Shown: positions 51,444 to 61,016, counted from the stretch's first letter. The stretch: DNA of 64,000 nucleotides from JBDIAG01 sp963835085 (GCA_963835085.1 CAWIED010000001.1:1612001-1676000); one strand, 5' to 3'. Program-made: numbers and translations. The notes: generated from the letters alone by a model not told the origin.

Positions 51444-52838
51444 ATGCTTGATACTGATACCCCAAACAGCCCCGGCTGGTGGCTAGTACGGCTTACTAAG
51501 AGGCTTATTGCTCGTAGGCCGGATATCGCGCACCTGCAACGCCTCTATGACGGTGATCACGATCTAGCTGAGGCTAGCGACGAGGACTCGCGGAAGTTCA
51601 GAGAGTTTCAGAAGCTCAGCCGCTCAAACTACCTATCCCTGGTTGTTGAAGCGCCGCTGGAGCGTCTGCGCGTTCAAGGCTTCCGCGCCGGCCCTGAGGA
51701 CAAGACTGGTGATGAGGCATCGTGGGCCATCTGGAATGGTTCTCAGCTTAACGCAAACCAGGTACTGGCTCACCGCACGGCATTGACCCTACGACGCTCA
51801 TTCGTCATCGTAGGCCCGCACCCCCGCAAGCACGGCAAGCTCCTCATCACCCCGGAGCATCCTGCGCATGTCATCACTGAGGCATATCCGGACTCTCCTA
51901 GAGAGGCTCGGGCAGCCCTCAAGCTGATCACTGACCCTATTACGGGGCTTGCTGAAGCTTGGTTGTACCTGCCGGAAGTCGTGATGCACTTTCGCTCGCG
52001 GGAAAAAGCTCCCGACTTTGGCCTCCTCAGCAACTTCTATAATCCTGGGGAGATAGCCAAGTGGACTTTCGTAGAGCAGAAAGTCAACCCAACCTATCCG
52101 GAGGTACCGGTTGTCGAATTCGCCTGCCGACCGGGACTCCTCGGCCGTGCATCGTGCGAGTTCGAGTCGGCTATTGACAACCAGAATCGTTTGAACCAGT
52201 CGCTCCTGCACCGTCTCGTCGCTGAAAAGTTCGCCTCATGGCGACAGCTAGCCATTCTGAATCTTGACTTTGAAGAGGACGAGAACGGCGACCCAATAGC
52301 TCCAGAGCTACCATCAAACCCCGGCGTCGCGTGGCTCTTGCAAGGTGACAACCTGCAAGTATTCCAATCCGCTCAGACTTCTACTTCGGACATTATGAAG
52401 GGTATTGAGGCGGATATCCGCGACATCGCGGCTATCACACGTACTCCTCCACACTACTTGCTTAACAGCATCGTCAATGCGTCTGGAGACGCTCTCAAGT
52501 CCGCTGAAACCGGTTTGGTAGCCAAGGTTCGCGAGCACGCCGTGCAATTTGGCGAAAGCTGGGAATTGGTGATGCATCTTGCTCACCTACTCAACGGTTC
52601 TAATAGAGAAGCGGCCGATCTTGAGGTCATGTGGGCAGACCCGGAGTCTCGCTCGCTGGCAGCCTTGAGCGACGCAGCTAATAAGCAGCTAACAGCCGGT
52701 GTGCCGTGGAATGCTCGTATGGAGCTCCTCGGTTATACGCCGACTGAGATTCAGCGCATGGAGGCTGACCGCGTCAGTGATGCCCTGGTGGCGTCTATGA
52801 CTCAGGCACCAGCTAATACTGCTCCGGTGGCAGCATGA
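51444..52838 (+). CDS. Portal protein
   Basis: Forms the dodecameric DNA channel. 464 residues, SPP1-type: WWLVRLTKRLIARRPDIAHL, LVVEAPLERLRVQGFRAGPE, AIDNQNRLNQSLLHRLVAEK, ITRTPPHYLLNSIVNASGDA. ATG 51444 follows GGAAGGGG. It overlaps the MuF gene (ATGA). Confidence 0.9.
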   Translation: MLDTDTPNSPGWWLVRLTKRLIARRPDIAHLQRLYDGDHDLAEASDEDSRKFREFQKLSRSNYLSLVVEAPLERLRVQGFRAGPEDKTGDEASWAIWNGSQLNANQVLAHRTALTLRRSFVIVGPHPRKHGKLLITPEHPAHVITEAYPDSPREARAALKLITDPITGLAEAWLYLPEVVMHFRSREKAPDFGLLSNFYNPGEIAKWTFVEQKVNPTYPEVPVVEFACRPGLLGRASCEFESAIDNQNRLNQSLLHRLVAEKFASWRQLAILNLDFEEDENGDPIAPELPSNPGVAWLLQGDNLQVFQSAQTSTSDIMKGIEADIRDIAAITRTPPHYLLNSIVNASGDALKSAETGLVAKVREHAVQFGESWELVMHLAHLLNGSNREAADLEVMWADPESRSLAALSDAANKQLTAGVPWNARMELLGYTPTEIQRMEADRVSDALVASMTQAPANTAPVAA

Positions 52839-53548
52839 CGAAGCTAGAGGTAGTGCAGTCTGTCGTATCTAATCACGAGCAAGTTCGGGCAAAGATCGAA
52901 AACAAGGTACTGAATATCGTTGCAGCGACATGGCAGAACCTAGGTTCGTACAACGAGCGCGACGTTGCCACCTTGGTCAACCGAGTCACTCCGCTAGTGG
53001 AGGCTGGCAAGCTCCAAATTGCGAACCTGACAGATGTCTACGTAGCGCAGTCACTAAGTGCGATTCACGGCAATATCGTGAAGCCTACGGGAGTTCGTGC
53101 GACTGATGTTGCGGAGCTACGCGGTATCTCTCCTGATGAGGAATTCCGCCGTCCGTTCATCGAACAGTGGGCCGAACTAGCAGCGGGAACCTTGTGGGCA
53201 ACAGCTAACCAGCGAGGTCAGAACCGCCTCCTCAGCCTAGTTGGTGAGGATATGGGTCTGGCGTTTCGGTACCAAGCCCGTAGATCACTACGAGCTAACG
53301 GTGTCAAGAATTATCGGCGAGTAGCAAATATCGGTGCTTGTCCGCTCTGTGCACTGGCAAGCCAACAGACGTACCACATTGCTGAGCTACTACCCATTCA
53401 CAAATCATGCCGCTGCTCAGTTCTACCTGTGTATTCATCGTCAGATTTCGCCAACGCTTTGAATTCCACGGCGATTCTGGACATGCCACAGGGCAGCGTA
53501 GACGTCTACAGCGATGACGAACTAGGCCCAATGCTTCGAGCAGCCTAG
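52835..53548 (+). CDS. MuF-like minor capsid protein
   Basis: 237 residues, head morphogenesis. The MuF-type Cys/His cluster CPLCALASQQTYHIAELLPI then HKSCRCSVLPVY is at residues about 170-202. Follows portal, as in most siphoviruses. Confidence 0.85.
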   Translation: MTKLEVVQSVVSNHEQVRAKIENKVLNIVAATWQNLGSYNERDVATLVNRVTPLVEAGKLQIANLTDVYVAQSLSAIHGNIVKPTGVRATDVAELRGISPDEEFRRPFIEQWAELAAGTLWATANQRGQNRLLSLVGEDMGLAFRYQARRSLRANGVKNYRRVANIGACPLCALASQQTYHIAELLPIHKSCRCSVLPVYSSSDFANALNSTAILDMPQGSVDVYSDDELGPMLRAA

Positions 53549-53614
53549 CTCACTTTCAAATTGGCTCACCTGGCGTGAGTCTCTCCTTATTACCTTGACC
53601 TGGAGTCATCAACT

Positions 53615-54088
53615 ATGCCTGAAAACACTGAGAACGGCGAGCTTAGCGAGCAGAATTCCCCGGAGGAAAAGCCTGCTGAGGGCAAGACTGCGGACAATAA
53701 GACGTTGTTCGATCTGGACTACGTAAAGACGCTCCGTAGTGAGTCTGCCGGTTATCGCAGTCGGCTCCGCGAGGCTGAAACCGCTCGTGACGAGGCTAAG
53801 ACCGCTCTGGAAGCGGCAGAGGCCAACAACACCAAGGTCTCGGAGCTTGAGTCGAACCTCAACGCTGCCCAGCTGAAGCTGCTCCGCTACAACGTGGCGA
53901 TCTCTGCTGGTCTTCCTATGGCTGCTGACCGCCTTGTTGGCACCACCAAGGACGAGATTGAAGCCGATCTCGTGAGGTACCGCAAGGAAATTGCCGGTGT
54001 CCCTTTCAATTTCGGCCAAGCCGTGAATGCCGAGCCGGAATCCGGTAAAGCTGACCCGAACTCCGCCCTCCGGGCACTCTTTAACTAA
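53615..54088 (+). CDS. Scaffolding protein
   Basis: 157 residues. Acidic disordered start (MPENTENGELSEQNSPEEKP), long coiled coil (ETARDEAKTALEAAEANNTK, VSELESNLNAAQLKLLRYNV), C-terminal capsid-binding tail. No protease visible. Directly before the capsid gene. Confidence 0.85.
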   Translation: MPENTENGELSEQNSPEEKPAEGKTADNKTLFDLDYVKTLRSESAGYRSRLREAETARDEAKTALEAAEANNTKVSELESNLNAAQLKLLRYNVAISAGLPMAADRLVGTTKDEIEADLVRYRKEIAGVPFNFGQAVNAEPESGKADPNSALRALFN

Positions 54089-54107
54089 ATCCAACTTAGA
54101 AGGCACT

Positions 54108-54138
54108 AGGCGCTAATCACAGCGATTGGCGCCTTTTT
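54108..54138 (+). terminator. Terminator between scaffold and capsid
   Basis: AGGCGC-T-AATC / GATT-G-GCGCCT stem followed by TTTT. May lower read-through, or be bypassed, so that capsid has its own promoter. Confidence 0.6.
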
Positions 54139-54165
54139 GCATACCCAAATCAAAGGAAACTAATT

Positions 54166-55086
54166 ATGGCTGAGACTACCCGCGCCAATGCCGCCTCTCT
54201 GCTCACGGAGCAGAAGGCTACCGACATTCTCGGCCCGGCTATGGCCTCGTCGGTTGTCCTCTCTACCTTCGAGAACATTCCGATGAGTAAGAAGGTCTAC
54301 CGACAGCCTCTTGTCGGCACCCTGCCTACCGCTTCGTTCGTCACTGACGGTACCTCCGATGGTCAGTCGGCTGCTTCCGGCACGAAGCCGACTACAAACA
54401 TGACGTGGACTGACAAGGCTCTGACTGCTGAGGAGCTTGCGGTCATCGTACCGATTCACGAGAACCTGCTTGCTGATGCGGATACAGACCTCTGGGCGCA
54501 GATCATGCCCCGCGTTGCTGAGGCATTCGCGGTTGCTCTCGATAACGCTGTGCTTTTCGGTACGAACGCTCCAGCGAGTTGGACGGATGCCAACATTGTT
54601 GGTAAGGCCACCACTGCTACTCAGAAGATCGTTGACGGCGCTGCGACTAAGACCGACCTTGCGCTCGACCTTAATAGTGTCATGGCGAAGGTCGAAGCCG
54701 CTGGTTACGACGTTGACACCATCCTTGCTATCCGTTCACTCAAGGCGCGATTCCGGGACCTCCGTGACCAGAACGGTTCGCCTATCTACCTGGATAGCCT
54801 GTCCGCCCAGGGTAACGCCTCGCAGCTTTACGGCCTCTCCGTGAACTACCTCCACCGACTTGTCGCTGCCAATGCTGGTACGACTGAGGCTATTGCGCTT
54901 GATTCGACGCAGTACAAGGTTGGTATTCGTGAGGACTTCGCGGTGAAGGCGCTCGACCAGGCGACTGTCGGAGGTATCAACCTGGCCGAACGCGACATGG
55001 TCGCCCTACGTTTCCGGTTCCGCGTGGCATTCGCTTCGTTCCCGGTGCTGTCCGGCTACCCGGCTGCGATTCTCACCTCTAGCTAA
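54166..55086 (+). CDS. Major capsid protein, HK97 fold
   Basis: 306 residues; N-arm (ETTRANAASLLTEQKATDIL), A/P domain (ALTAEELAVIVPIHENLLAD, LDNAVLFGTNAP), C-terminus ERDMVALRFRFRVAFASFPV. AAAGGA precedes the ATG. The gene is intact and codon use is even. Ends before a terminator. Confidence 0.92.
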   Translation: MAETTRANAASLLTEQKATDILGPAMASSVVLSTFENIPMSKKVYRQPLVGTLPTASFVTDGTSDGQSAASGTKPTTNMTWTDKALTAEELAVIVPIHENLLADADTDLWAQIMPRVAEAFAVALDNAVLFGTNAPASWTDANIVGKATTATQKIVDGAATKTDLALDLNSVMAKVEAAGYDVDTILAIRSLKARFRDLRDQNGSPIYLDSLSAQGNASQLYGLSVNYLHRLVAANAGTTEAIALDSTQYKVGIREDFAVKALDQATVGGINLAERDMVALRFRFRVAFASFPVLSGYPAAILTSS

Positions 55087-55099
55087 TTCTGTTCAGCCG

Positions 55100-55136
55100 C
55101 TAAAGGGGCGTAGCTAACTACCCTGCGCCCCTTTAG
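55100..55136 (+). terminator. Terminator after capsid gene
   Basis: CTAAAGGGGCG pairs with CGCCCCTTTAG, loop 15. Confidence 0.7.
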
Positions 55137-55190
55137 TAGGGTATCTCTGCTCATTGATAAAAACATAGCTGACTTTTGGAGGCCGCAAGC

Positions 55191-57387
55191 ATGGCCGGTA
55201 TTACAATCACTGCGGCGAATATTTCCACTCTAATTGGTCAGGAGGTCTCTGACGAGGTCTTTGCTGTTGTCAATGCGCATATTCGCGGCCTGATTTCACA
55301 GATTTATAAGAAGAGCATTGATGCAGCCACGGATAATACCGCGGCTATTCTGAACTCCGTATTTCTGTCCGCCGGGGTTCGTATCTGTTCGAACCCGGCT
55401 GCGCTGACTCAGCTTTCCCTTGGTTCTGCCTCCGCTTCCTTCCCGTCTGGCAGCGGCCTGAGCCTCACTGAGGAAGAGAAGACCTCTCTTCGTAGCCTCG
55501 CTGGGTCTGCCCCCTCGTACGTCCCGCTTCGTCGTTACGGCGCTGGTAAGACCGTGCCGGTACCTGGCCCTCCCGGCCCGCAAGGTGATCCCGGCCCGCA
55601 AGGCAACGTTGGCCCTCCCGGCCCGCAGGGGGCGCAGGGTGAGCGAGGTATGCAGGGTGAGACAGGCACCAACGGTGCAACTGGTCCATCCAACGTCTTG
55701 TCGATCGGCACTGTTACTACCGGCACCAACGGCAGCCCTGCCAGTGCCTCCCTGATCGGTAGCTCACCGAACCAAGTCCTGAACTTGCAGATCCCACAGG
55801 GCACGAAGGGTGACAAGGGTGATGCCGGCAGCCCCGGTGCAGCTGGCCCCGCAAACAGTCTGGTCATTGGCACGGTCAACAGCACAGGCACTGCTGGAGC
55901 CAGCATCACGGGTAGTGCCCCCAACCAAACCCTGAACCTCAACCTCCCTAAGGGAGATACAGGTGCGAAGGGTGACACCGGACTTACTGGCCCCACTGGC
56001 CCAGCCAACACGTTGACCGTTGGTTCAGTTTCTACAGGACCCGGCCGGAAGCGCTGCTGCTGCGAGCATCACAGGCTCTGCACCTAACCAGGCCTTGAAC
56101 TTGCTCCTTCCTCGTGGGGACACAGTCACCTCTCTAGCCATCGGCACGGTGACCACCGGTGCCCCTGGCACGCCAGCATCGGCGATAATCTCAGGTTCGG
56201 CACCACAGGTAATCGACCTCGTCATCCCACAAGGCTCTACAGGTGCAGCTGGCGGACCTGCTAATGCGTCGTATGTCACCGGTCGAGGAGCAAACCTTAT
56301 CACAAATGGCTATGGCCAGATGGGTGATAAGACTAACTTCTCTACCGCTAATAGCTATACACGCGCAGACTTCGCACCTGGTGCGCAAGGGTCTTTCATT
56401 TATAGCGGTAGCACTACATTCACGGATGAGCTAATCCCGGTAGATGTAACAAAGACCTATGAGCTTTCACTGTGGGCCAAGGCTGTTACCACAGGCAGCG
56501 AATATGCGTACCTGGGCTTTGTGCCGTACGACATTGATGGTGTCCAGATCAACGCGTATAACTATCTCGCCAACACTGGCTCCGTCGATACAGTACTTAC
56601 ATCAGATTTGAATCCCGGAGACACTACGGTATCCCTCGCCAATACCAGCGGTTGGCACAACGGCACTACACCGACGTCTCGGTGCTTCGCGTGGGGTGGC
56701 TGGAAATCCTCTCTAGGCTACTCGTATGCGGATTACACGTACACACGCTATTCGTCAAGTCCCTACTACGCTACGGACACATGGCCACAGGGTGGGATTT
56801 CAGGCAACACGATAACGCTCACCTCGCCGTGGCCTGTAGCTGCGGGCAAGGTACTGGCAGGCACGGCAGCCTCTAACTACATTCGAGGCGCAGCATATCG
56901 ATACACACTGGCCAGCTTGGCACCTATACCTACCTCGTGGACACAGTACAGTTCACCCTTGGGTGGTGCATCTCGCACAGTTGCGGGATATACCTTTCCG
57001 AGCGGTACAGCATTCATCAAGCTCATGATTTGGCCGAATGCCACCGGAAGTACAGCAGGCTCATCCCTGATGATTTCAGGTGCACGTCTAATTGAAACCC
57101 TGGACCGGGAGTACTTATTCTCCACGGCCTCAGCGACGAACATTCCGACACTACCTAACGCAAACATCCTAATGCTATGCACTGGTGCTACGTCCTACAA
57201 TGTCACGCTCCCTCCGTGCTCAACCGTTCGAGCAGGCAACCGCGTAACCATAAAAAGTGTCAGCGCAGGAACCGTGACCGCTGTCCCCTCAAGTGGGGAT
57301 ACGATCGACGGAGCTACGTCAGCTGCCCTTACGCAATATCAAAGGCTCACTGTCGTAAACGATGGTACAAGGTGGCGGGTGTTGTGA
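55191..57387 (+). CDS. Head-tail connector fused to collagen-like fibre and C-terminal binding domain; one +1 frame change
   Basis: Residues about 1-120 look like a head-tail adaptor (MAGITITAANISTLIGQEVS, ISQIYKKSIDAATDNTAAIL). Then Gly-X-Y repeats (GPPGPQGDPGPQGNVGPPGP), then five copies of a 40-residue unit (SIGTVTTG...ASASLIGSSPNQVLNLQIPQG). The first frame ends at 56087 in RKRCCCEHHRLCT; the +1 frame carries on from about 56045 (PAGSAAAASITGSAPNQALN) to 57387 with a beta-rich receptor-like domain (GRGANLITNGYGQMGDKTNF, AKTYELSLWAKAV). At GGA CCC GGC one extra C or a +1 slip on CCC restores VSTGPAGSAAAASITG. Full length about 730 residues. Likely a neck whisker or collar fibre. Confidence 0.75.
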
Positions 57388-57714
57388 TTAGTCTACTTTT
57401 CAATGTTACAGCCACTCTCATTACTACTGGCACGACATCGTCTGATCGTCTCGGTACGAGACAAGCTAGGTGAAGTTAGCCGTACGCAGGTACGGGGTAG
57501 GTTAGAGCAGACAGATAGTCGCGAGACTGACGAAACGGTGCTTAGTGACTATCTGCTCTATCTACCCTCAAACACGGTAATTACCTCAGCAGACCGTATC
57601 CTCATCGGAAGCTCCTATTACCAGGTGAACGGTTCACCTAAGATGCAGACCTCCGGGTTCAACTCTATGTTGGACCACGTTGTGGCTTACATCAGTTATG
57701 TAGGCGAGAAATGA
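57384..57714 (+). CDS. Head completion (stopper) protein, +1 frame change
   Basis: GTG 57384, overlapping the previous stop, begins MISLLFNVTATLITTGTTSS DRLG and ends at 57473. The +1 frame continues RDKLGEVSRTQVRGRLEQTD, SDYLLYLPSNTVITSADRIL to 57714. Together about 110 residues, normal for a stopper: beta start, RTQVRG, and IGSSYYQVNGSP end. Frame change is near 57455-57465. Confidence 0.7.
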
Positions 57715-58178
57715 CAGTAACGTTTCCTAACAACGCCTTGCCCAGCGATTCGGCCCACCCACGTCCTAACGCTGACGTGGTTTTTTACCAGGTGCTCAAG
57801 GCTCATCCGGTCCTCAACGACATCACGATTGAGCTAGCTCATGCTCCGTCAACCAGGAGCTCCACCTGGCTCAGGCTACAAGTCGTCAGGTATCTGGAAC
57901 CCTACAATCCGGCTGGGGAGTCTACGCCTATCTGTTCCGTAGACATCTACTCGGATGATCAGTTGAAGGCTTCCGATCTCGCCTCCCGACTGGTGCAAGC
58001 TTGGCCGCTCCTCAAGCACACGACTGTAGGCGATCCTGTAGCTAGTGCCTATATCAGCGGCGGCTGGGTCACCACGGAGCCCTATTTCATGGCTGAGCCT
58101 GCTGCTGACAATCAAGCTAACCCAATTTCTCGGGTTCACCTAGAACTCGGTCTACGAATTCATCCTTGGAGTACCTAA
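57711..58178 (+). CDS. Tail terminator protein
   Basis: 155 residues. YSDDQLKASDLASRLVQAWP and the C-terminal beta strand RVHLELGLRIHPW resemble actinophage tail terminators. Overlaps the stopper (ATGA) and the next gene (TAATG). Confidence 0.75.
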   Translation: MTVTFPNNALPSDSAHPRPNADVVFYQVLKAHPVLNDITIELAHAPSTRSSTWLRLQVVRYLEPYNPAGESTPICSVDIYSDDQLKASDLASRLVQAWPLLKHTTVGDPVASAYISGGWVTTEPYFMAEPAADNQANPISRVHLELGLRIHPWST

Positions 58179-58354
58179 TGACTACGTACATTGCTAAGCA
58201 GGACCTGTTCATCGCCGATGGTGTCAGCCGTGCTCACAATGCTGGCGACATTGTTCCATCGGAGAACGTCAAGCCCAATAACTGGGAGCACCTGGTTGCG
58301 GTTGTCAAGAGCGATGACAAGCCCGCTGAGGCTAAGGCTCCTGCGGGTAAGTAG
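58178..58354 (+). CDS. Small prophage protein, 58 residues
   Basis: MTTYIAKQDLFIADGVSRAH NAGDIVPSENV, resembling small head-tail accessory proteins of actinophages. Starts inside the tail-terminator stop. Confidence 0.7.
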   Translation: MTTYIAKQDLFIADGVSRAHNAGDIVPSENVKPNNWEHLVAVVKSDDKPAEAKAPAGK

Positions 58355-58356
58355 TC

Positions 58357-58656
58357 ATGCCCGACCTCAATATCGAGTGGGATCAGCAAGCAATCAACAT
58401 GCTGATGGCAACTCCAGAGGGTAATGCCTACCTTAAGAAAATCGGCCAGCAAGTAAGAGACCGTGCACGGTCTAATGCCTCGTTCTCTAAGAACACTGAT
58501 GCTATCGAAGCTATTGAGCCGGTACATGATGCCGATGGCAGCCATATTGACATCGGCTATCTTCGCAATAAACCCGGTTTTTATCTTTGGTGGGTCGAAG
58601 TCGGACACCAGACTGTTGCGGCTAGACCACACCTACGACCAGCGCTTAACCCGTAG
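58357..58656 (+). CDS. HK97 gp10-like tail completion protein
   Basis: 99 residues; YLKKIGQQVRDRARSNASFS and the conserved ending WWVEVGHQTVAARPHLRPAL. Ends three bases before the ISL3 target duplication, so it is undamaged. Confidence 0.8.
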   Translation: MPDLNIEWDQQAINMLMATPEGNAYLKKIGQQVRDRARSNASFSKNTDAIEAIEPVHDADGSHIDIGYLRNKPGFYLWWVEVGHQTVAARPHLRPALNP

Positions 58657-58666
58657 GCACTAATTA

Positions 58667-58911
58667 GGCTCTTCTTACTTCAGGTGGGGGTGGGTGAGTC
58701 CGCCACCGATCAGCAGCATGCGTAGTCGGTAGTTGTCGTAGTTGCGGAAGCCGCGGGCGATGCGGCGGTGGAGCTCGATGAGGTCGTTGATGGCTTCGGT
58801 GCCGCCGTTGTTCGACCGGCCGGTGTCGAAGTAGGCCAAGAACGCCTGCCGCCACTGGTGCAGGGTCTTGCCGAGTCGCTCACACCACCCCCACCGCAGG
58901 TGCGAAGAGCC
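58667..58911 (-). mobile_element. Non-autonomous ISL3-derived element (MITE) with 8-bp target duplication
   Basis: 245 bases. Ends GGCTCTTC (58667-58674) and GAAGAGCC (58904-58911), the ISL3 terminal motif. ACTAATTA flanks both sides (58659-58666, 58912-58919). Inside, the minus strand keeps only the transposase end: HQWRQAFLAYFDTGRSNNGG, TEAINDLIELHRRIARGFRN, YDNYRLRMLLIGGGLTHPHL. Lies between tail-completion and major-tail genes without breaking either. Confidence 0.85.
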
Positions 58912-59022
58912 ACTAATTACCAACCTCCAAGTTCGAGTACCTACCATCGAATTAATAGGATAATTCCACTTGGAGATAAACAAAATGGTCGTACGCCGCA
59001 TAACTAAATAGCTCGAACAACT

Positions 59023-59053
59023 AAGGACGCTTTCAATTTGAAGGCGTCCTTTT
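59023..59053 (+). terminator. Terminator AAGGACGC/GCGTCCTT
   Basis: Eight-bp stem with an inner CTTTC/GAAGG, then TTTTG. Precedes the major tail gene. Confidence 0.6.
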
Positions 59054-59083
59054 GTGTACCCAAAAACTACCAAAGGACACACT

Positions 59084-59664
59084 ATGCCTACCGGTACCGT
59101 TACTCCTGCATCTATCTCCCTGGTCCCGGCAAGCTCAGCTGGGCTCCGCTAGGTACTGCCTATCCGACTGATCACTCTACTGCGCTTATCGCGGCGTACG
59201 CAGAAATTGGCTCCACTGAAGCGGGCTCCACGATCTCTTATGAGATTACCGCCGACCCGGTTTCTGTCGCTGAATCGCTCGACCCGCTGTTTTACCGTAC
59301 TACTGGCCGCAAGGGTTCGGTTAGTTTTGCGATGTCCGAGAACACGACTCGTAACCTTACGTTGGCCTTCAATGGTGGCACGGTCGCTAGCTACGGCACT
59401 GGCGGCACTGCTGGATTCCGTTACGAGCCCCCGGCTCCGGGTACTGAGAAGTCGATTATCCTCGTGTGGGAGTCGGAAGACGGTCAGGAGCGCTGGCTTT
59501 TCAAGCGCGTTCACCAGGGTGGGGCAGTCGCTATGTCGCGTAAGAATGGTGCGGATAAGGCTACGTTGCCTGTTGAATTCCAAATGGAAGCCCCTGCAAC
59601 CGGCCAGCCTTGGTCTGCGTTCTACGCGAATGCCCGCTCGGGCGGTGCCGTCGCTATCCCGTAA
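59084..59664 (+). CDS. Major tail protein, frame change near the N-terminus
   Basis: ATG 59084 with AAAGGA reads MPTGTVTPASISLVP and would stop soon; the main frame (one base back) reads PGKLSWAPLGTAYPTDHSTA, STEAGSTISYEITADPVSVA to 59664. A single missing base in GTCCCGGC (about 59125-59132) joins them. About 192 residues; YEITADPVSVAESLDPLFY is typical. Confidence 0.8.
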
Positions 59665-59667
59665 CGA

Positions 59668-60189
59668 CTAGCCTAGTGGGCCAAAGAGGCCCTTTACCCG
59701 CTGACCTAGCCCTTCTATGGTCACGGCGGTAATGCTTAGTTTCCTAGCTCTAGGCAGCAGGTCTCTATCCTCGGTGACCAAGACGGCACCTACACGTGCA
59801 GCAGCTTCCATGGCCCAGGCAGCCTCACTGATTGGGTCTGGAAAGCTCTGTAGGATTCGAACTTTTTTCGGTTCGATAGGATATAGGCACCCATCAGGGA
59901 ACGTTTGAAACCACTCTTTGCCATGCAACTTCCAAGGCTGTGGAACTAGCAGAGAGTCGATAAGATCAAGGGTCACAGCGTGATCCTCGATATTCATTAA
60001 GGTGTCATCAGCCAATACTGAGACTGTTGCGTCCGCTGTGTATATCTGTAGGAGCCCTCTTCTAGTCACACTCGCAAGTCGCCCGAGAAAATCTCGGTCT
60101 CTGTGAAGATATCTGATTACGTCACTGGTTAACAGGTATGGCGGATTATTCAAGGGCTTAGGAATGCGAATTCCTACCTTGACCTTCAT
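59668..60189 (-). CDS. Antisense moron: PIN-domain-like protein
   Basis: 173 residues. C-terminal GAVLVTEDRDLLPRARKLSI resembles a PIN nuclease end (VTxDxDLL); N-terminal SDVIRYLHRDRDFLGRLA. AGGAGGATGAG precedes the ATG. It is the only leftward gene in the late operon. A toxin or lysogenic-conversion nuclease is possible. Confidence 0.6.
   Translation of the reverse strand: MKVKVGIRIPKPLNNPPYLLTSDVIRYLHRDRDFLGRLASVTRRGLLQIYTADATVSVLADDTLMNIEDHAVTLDLIDSLLVPQPWKLHGKEWFQTFPDGCLYPIEPKKVRILQSFPDPISEAAWAMEAAARVGAVLVTEDRDLLPRARKLSITAVTIEGLGQRVKGLFGPLG
59678..59692. terminator. Hairpin GGGCC-AAAGA-GGCCC with T-run
   Basis: Between convergent major tail and PIN-like genes; TTT follows rightward. Confidence 0.55.
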
Positions 60190-60299
60190 CTCATCCTCCT
60201 ATGACTTGGTCATTCACCAAAGGGTACCAGGTCGATGCACAACTGAATAGCTTACGGACGGTACCGCCTACTTGTAGGCCCAGGACCGGCCCTCACGTG

Positions 60300-60345
60300 G
60301 CAAGAGGCACTGTTTCCCGGGTGGAGGTGGTGCCTCTTGCTTTTA
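60300..60345 (+). terminator. Terminator GCAAGAGGCA/TGCCTCTTGC
   Basis: Ten-bp stem followed by TTTTATG, between the moron and the tail chaperone genes. Confidence 0.65.
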
Positions 60346-60375
60346 TGCTCAAATCTATGTGACCTGGAGTCAAAC

Positions 60376-60678
60376 ATGTCTGACGCACTGACCGCGGAAA
60401 TTAATGCAACTAAGAAGGTTCTCGGCAAGGTGGAGTTCGCCGATAAGTCTTTCGATGTTGTGCGAAAGCCCTCTACCCTCATGATCGCTGAGCTTGCGCG
60501 TACCGGCAGTGGTGATCCCGAGGCTATCGGCGTCGTTGCCGAATTGCTCTCCCACTGTTTCGGTGAGGGCTACCGCGACTTCAAGAAGGTTGCCTACGAG
60601 GTTGAGGACGACGGAGAGTCTCTGTTTGAGCTTATTGGCCAGGTCATTGAAGTTGCTCTGGGTCGCCCAAAAGACTAA
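60376..60678 (+). CDS. Tail assembly chaperone G
   Basis: 100 residues (MSDALTAEINATKKVLGKVE). CTGGAGT is the ribosome site. Keeps tape measure soluble during tail assembly. Ends TAA 60678 right after the slippery site at 60666. Confidence 0.85.
   Translation: MSDALTAEINATKKVLGKVEFADKSFDVVRKPSTLMIAELARTGSGDPEAIGVVAELLSHCFGEGYRDFKKVAYEVEDDGESLFELIGQVIEVALGRPKD
60666..60672 (+). promoter_or_regulatory. -1 slippery site C CCA AAA
   Basis: In frame CGC CCA AAA GAC TAA, the heptamer CCCAAAA fits X XXY YYZ. A -1 slip gives PKRLIDELMSTAVQLWHVLQ and fuses G to T. Confidence 0.8.
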
Positions 60679-60971
60679 TTGATGAGTTGATGTCGACAGC
60701 CGTACAGCTGTGGCACGTGCTCCAAAGCCGAGCTATCGAGCAAGGAATCTTTGGAATACCGAGTGCCCCTGCACGGCTGATCGACGTTGACTCCACAGTA
60801 TTTTTCGCCTTCGTTGAGGGAATCGTTCGTAACGACGAAGAAAACGCTAAGGCTATAGACAAGATCTACGACGAAGCCAAGCGCAAGCAGCAGCGCATTA
60901 CCGCTCCGGAGAAATCTGCGGCCGAACGACAAGCCGAAATCGACAGCTTTACGAGGCTCGTATTTGGCTAA
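60673..60971 (+). CDS. Tail assembly chaperone T (made as GT by -1 frameshift)
   Basis: The T part is 94 residues from ATG 60687 (MMSTAVQLWHVLQSRAIEQG, AKAIDKIYDEAKRKQQRITA), but the frame joins directly to the -1 product after CCCAAAA. In siphophages this is the most conserved recoding event and T is not used alone. Its place before the tape measure fits. Confidence 0.85.
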
Positions 60972-61016
60972 CCGCAAACGCGGCTGGAATTGAAAACTAC
61001 ACAGAGGAACGCCACT

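Noticed and set aside
59023..59082. ISL3 transposase gene reaching 59082
   Set aside because: Only the part inside 58667-58911 is transposase; the rest of that frame is outside the element and not related.
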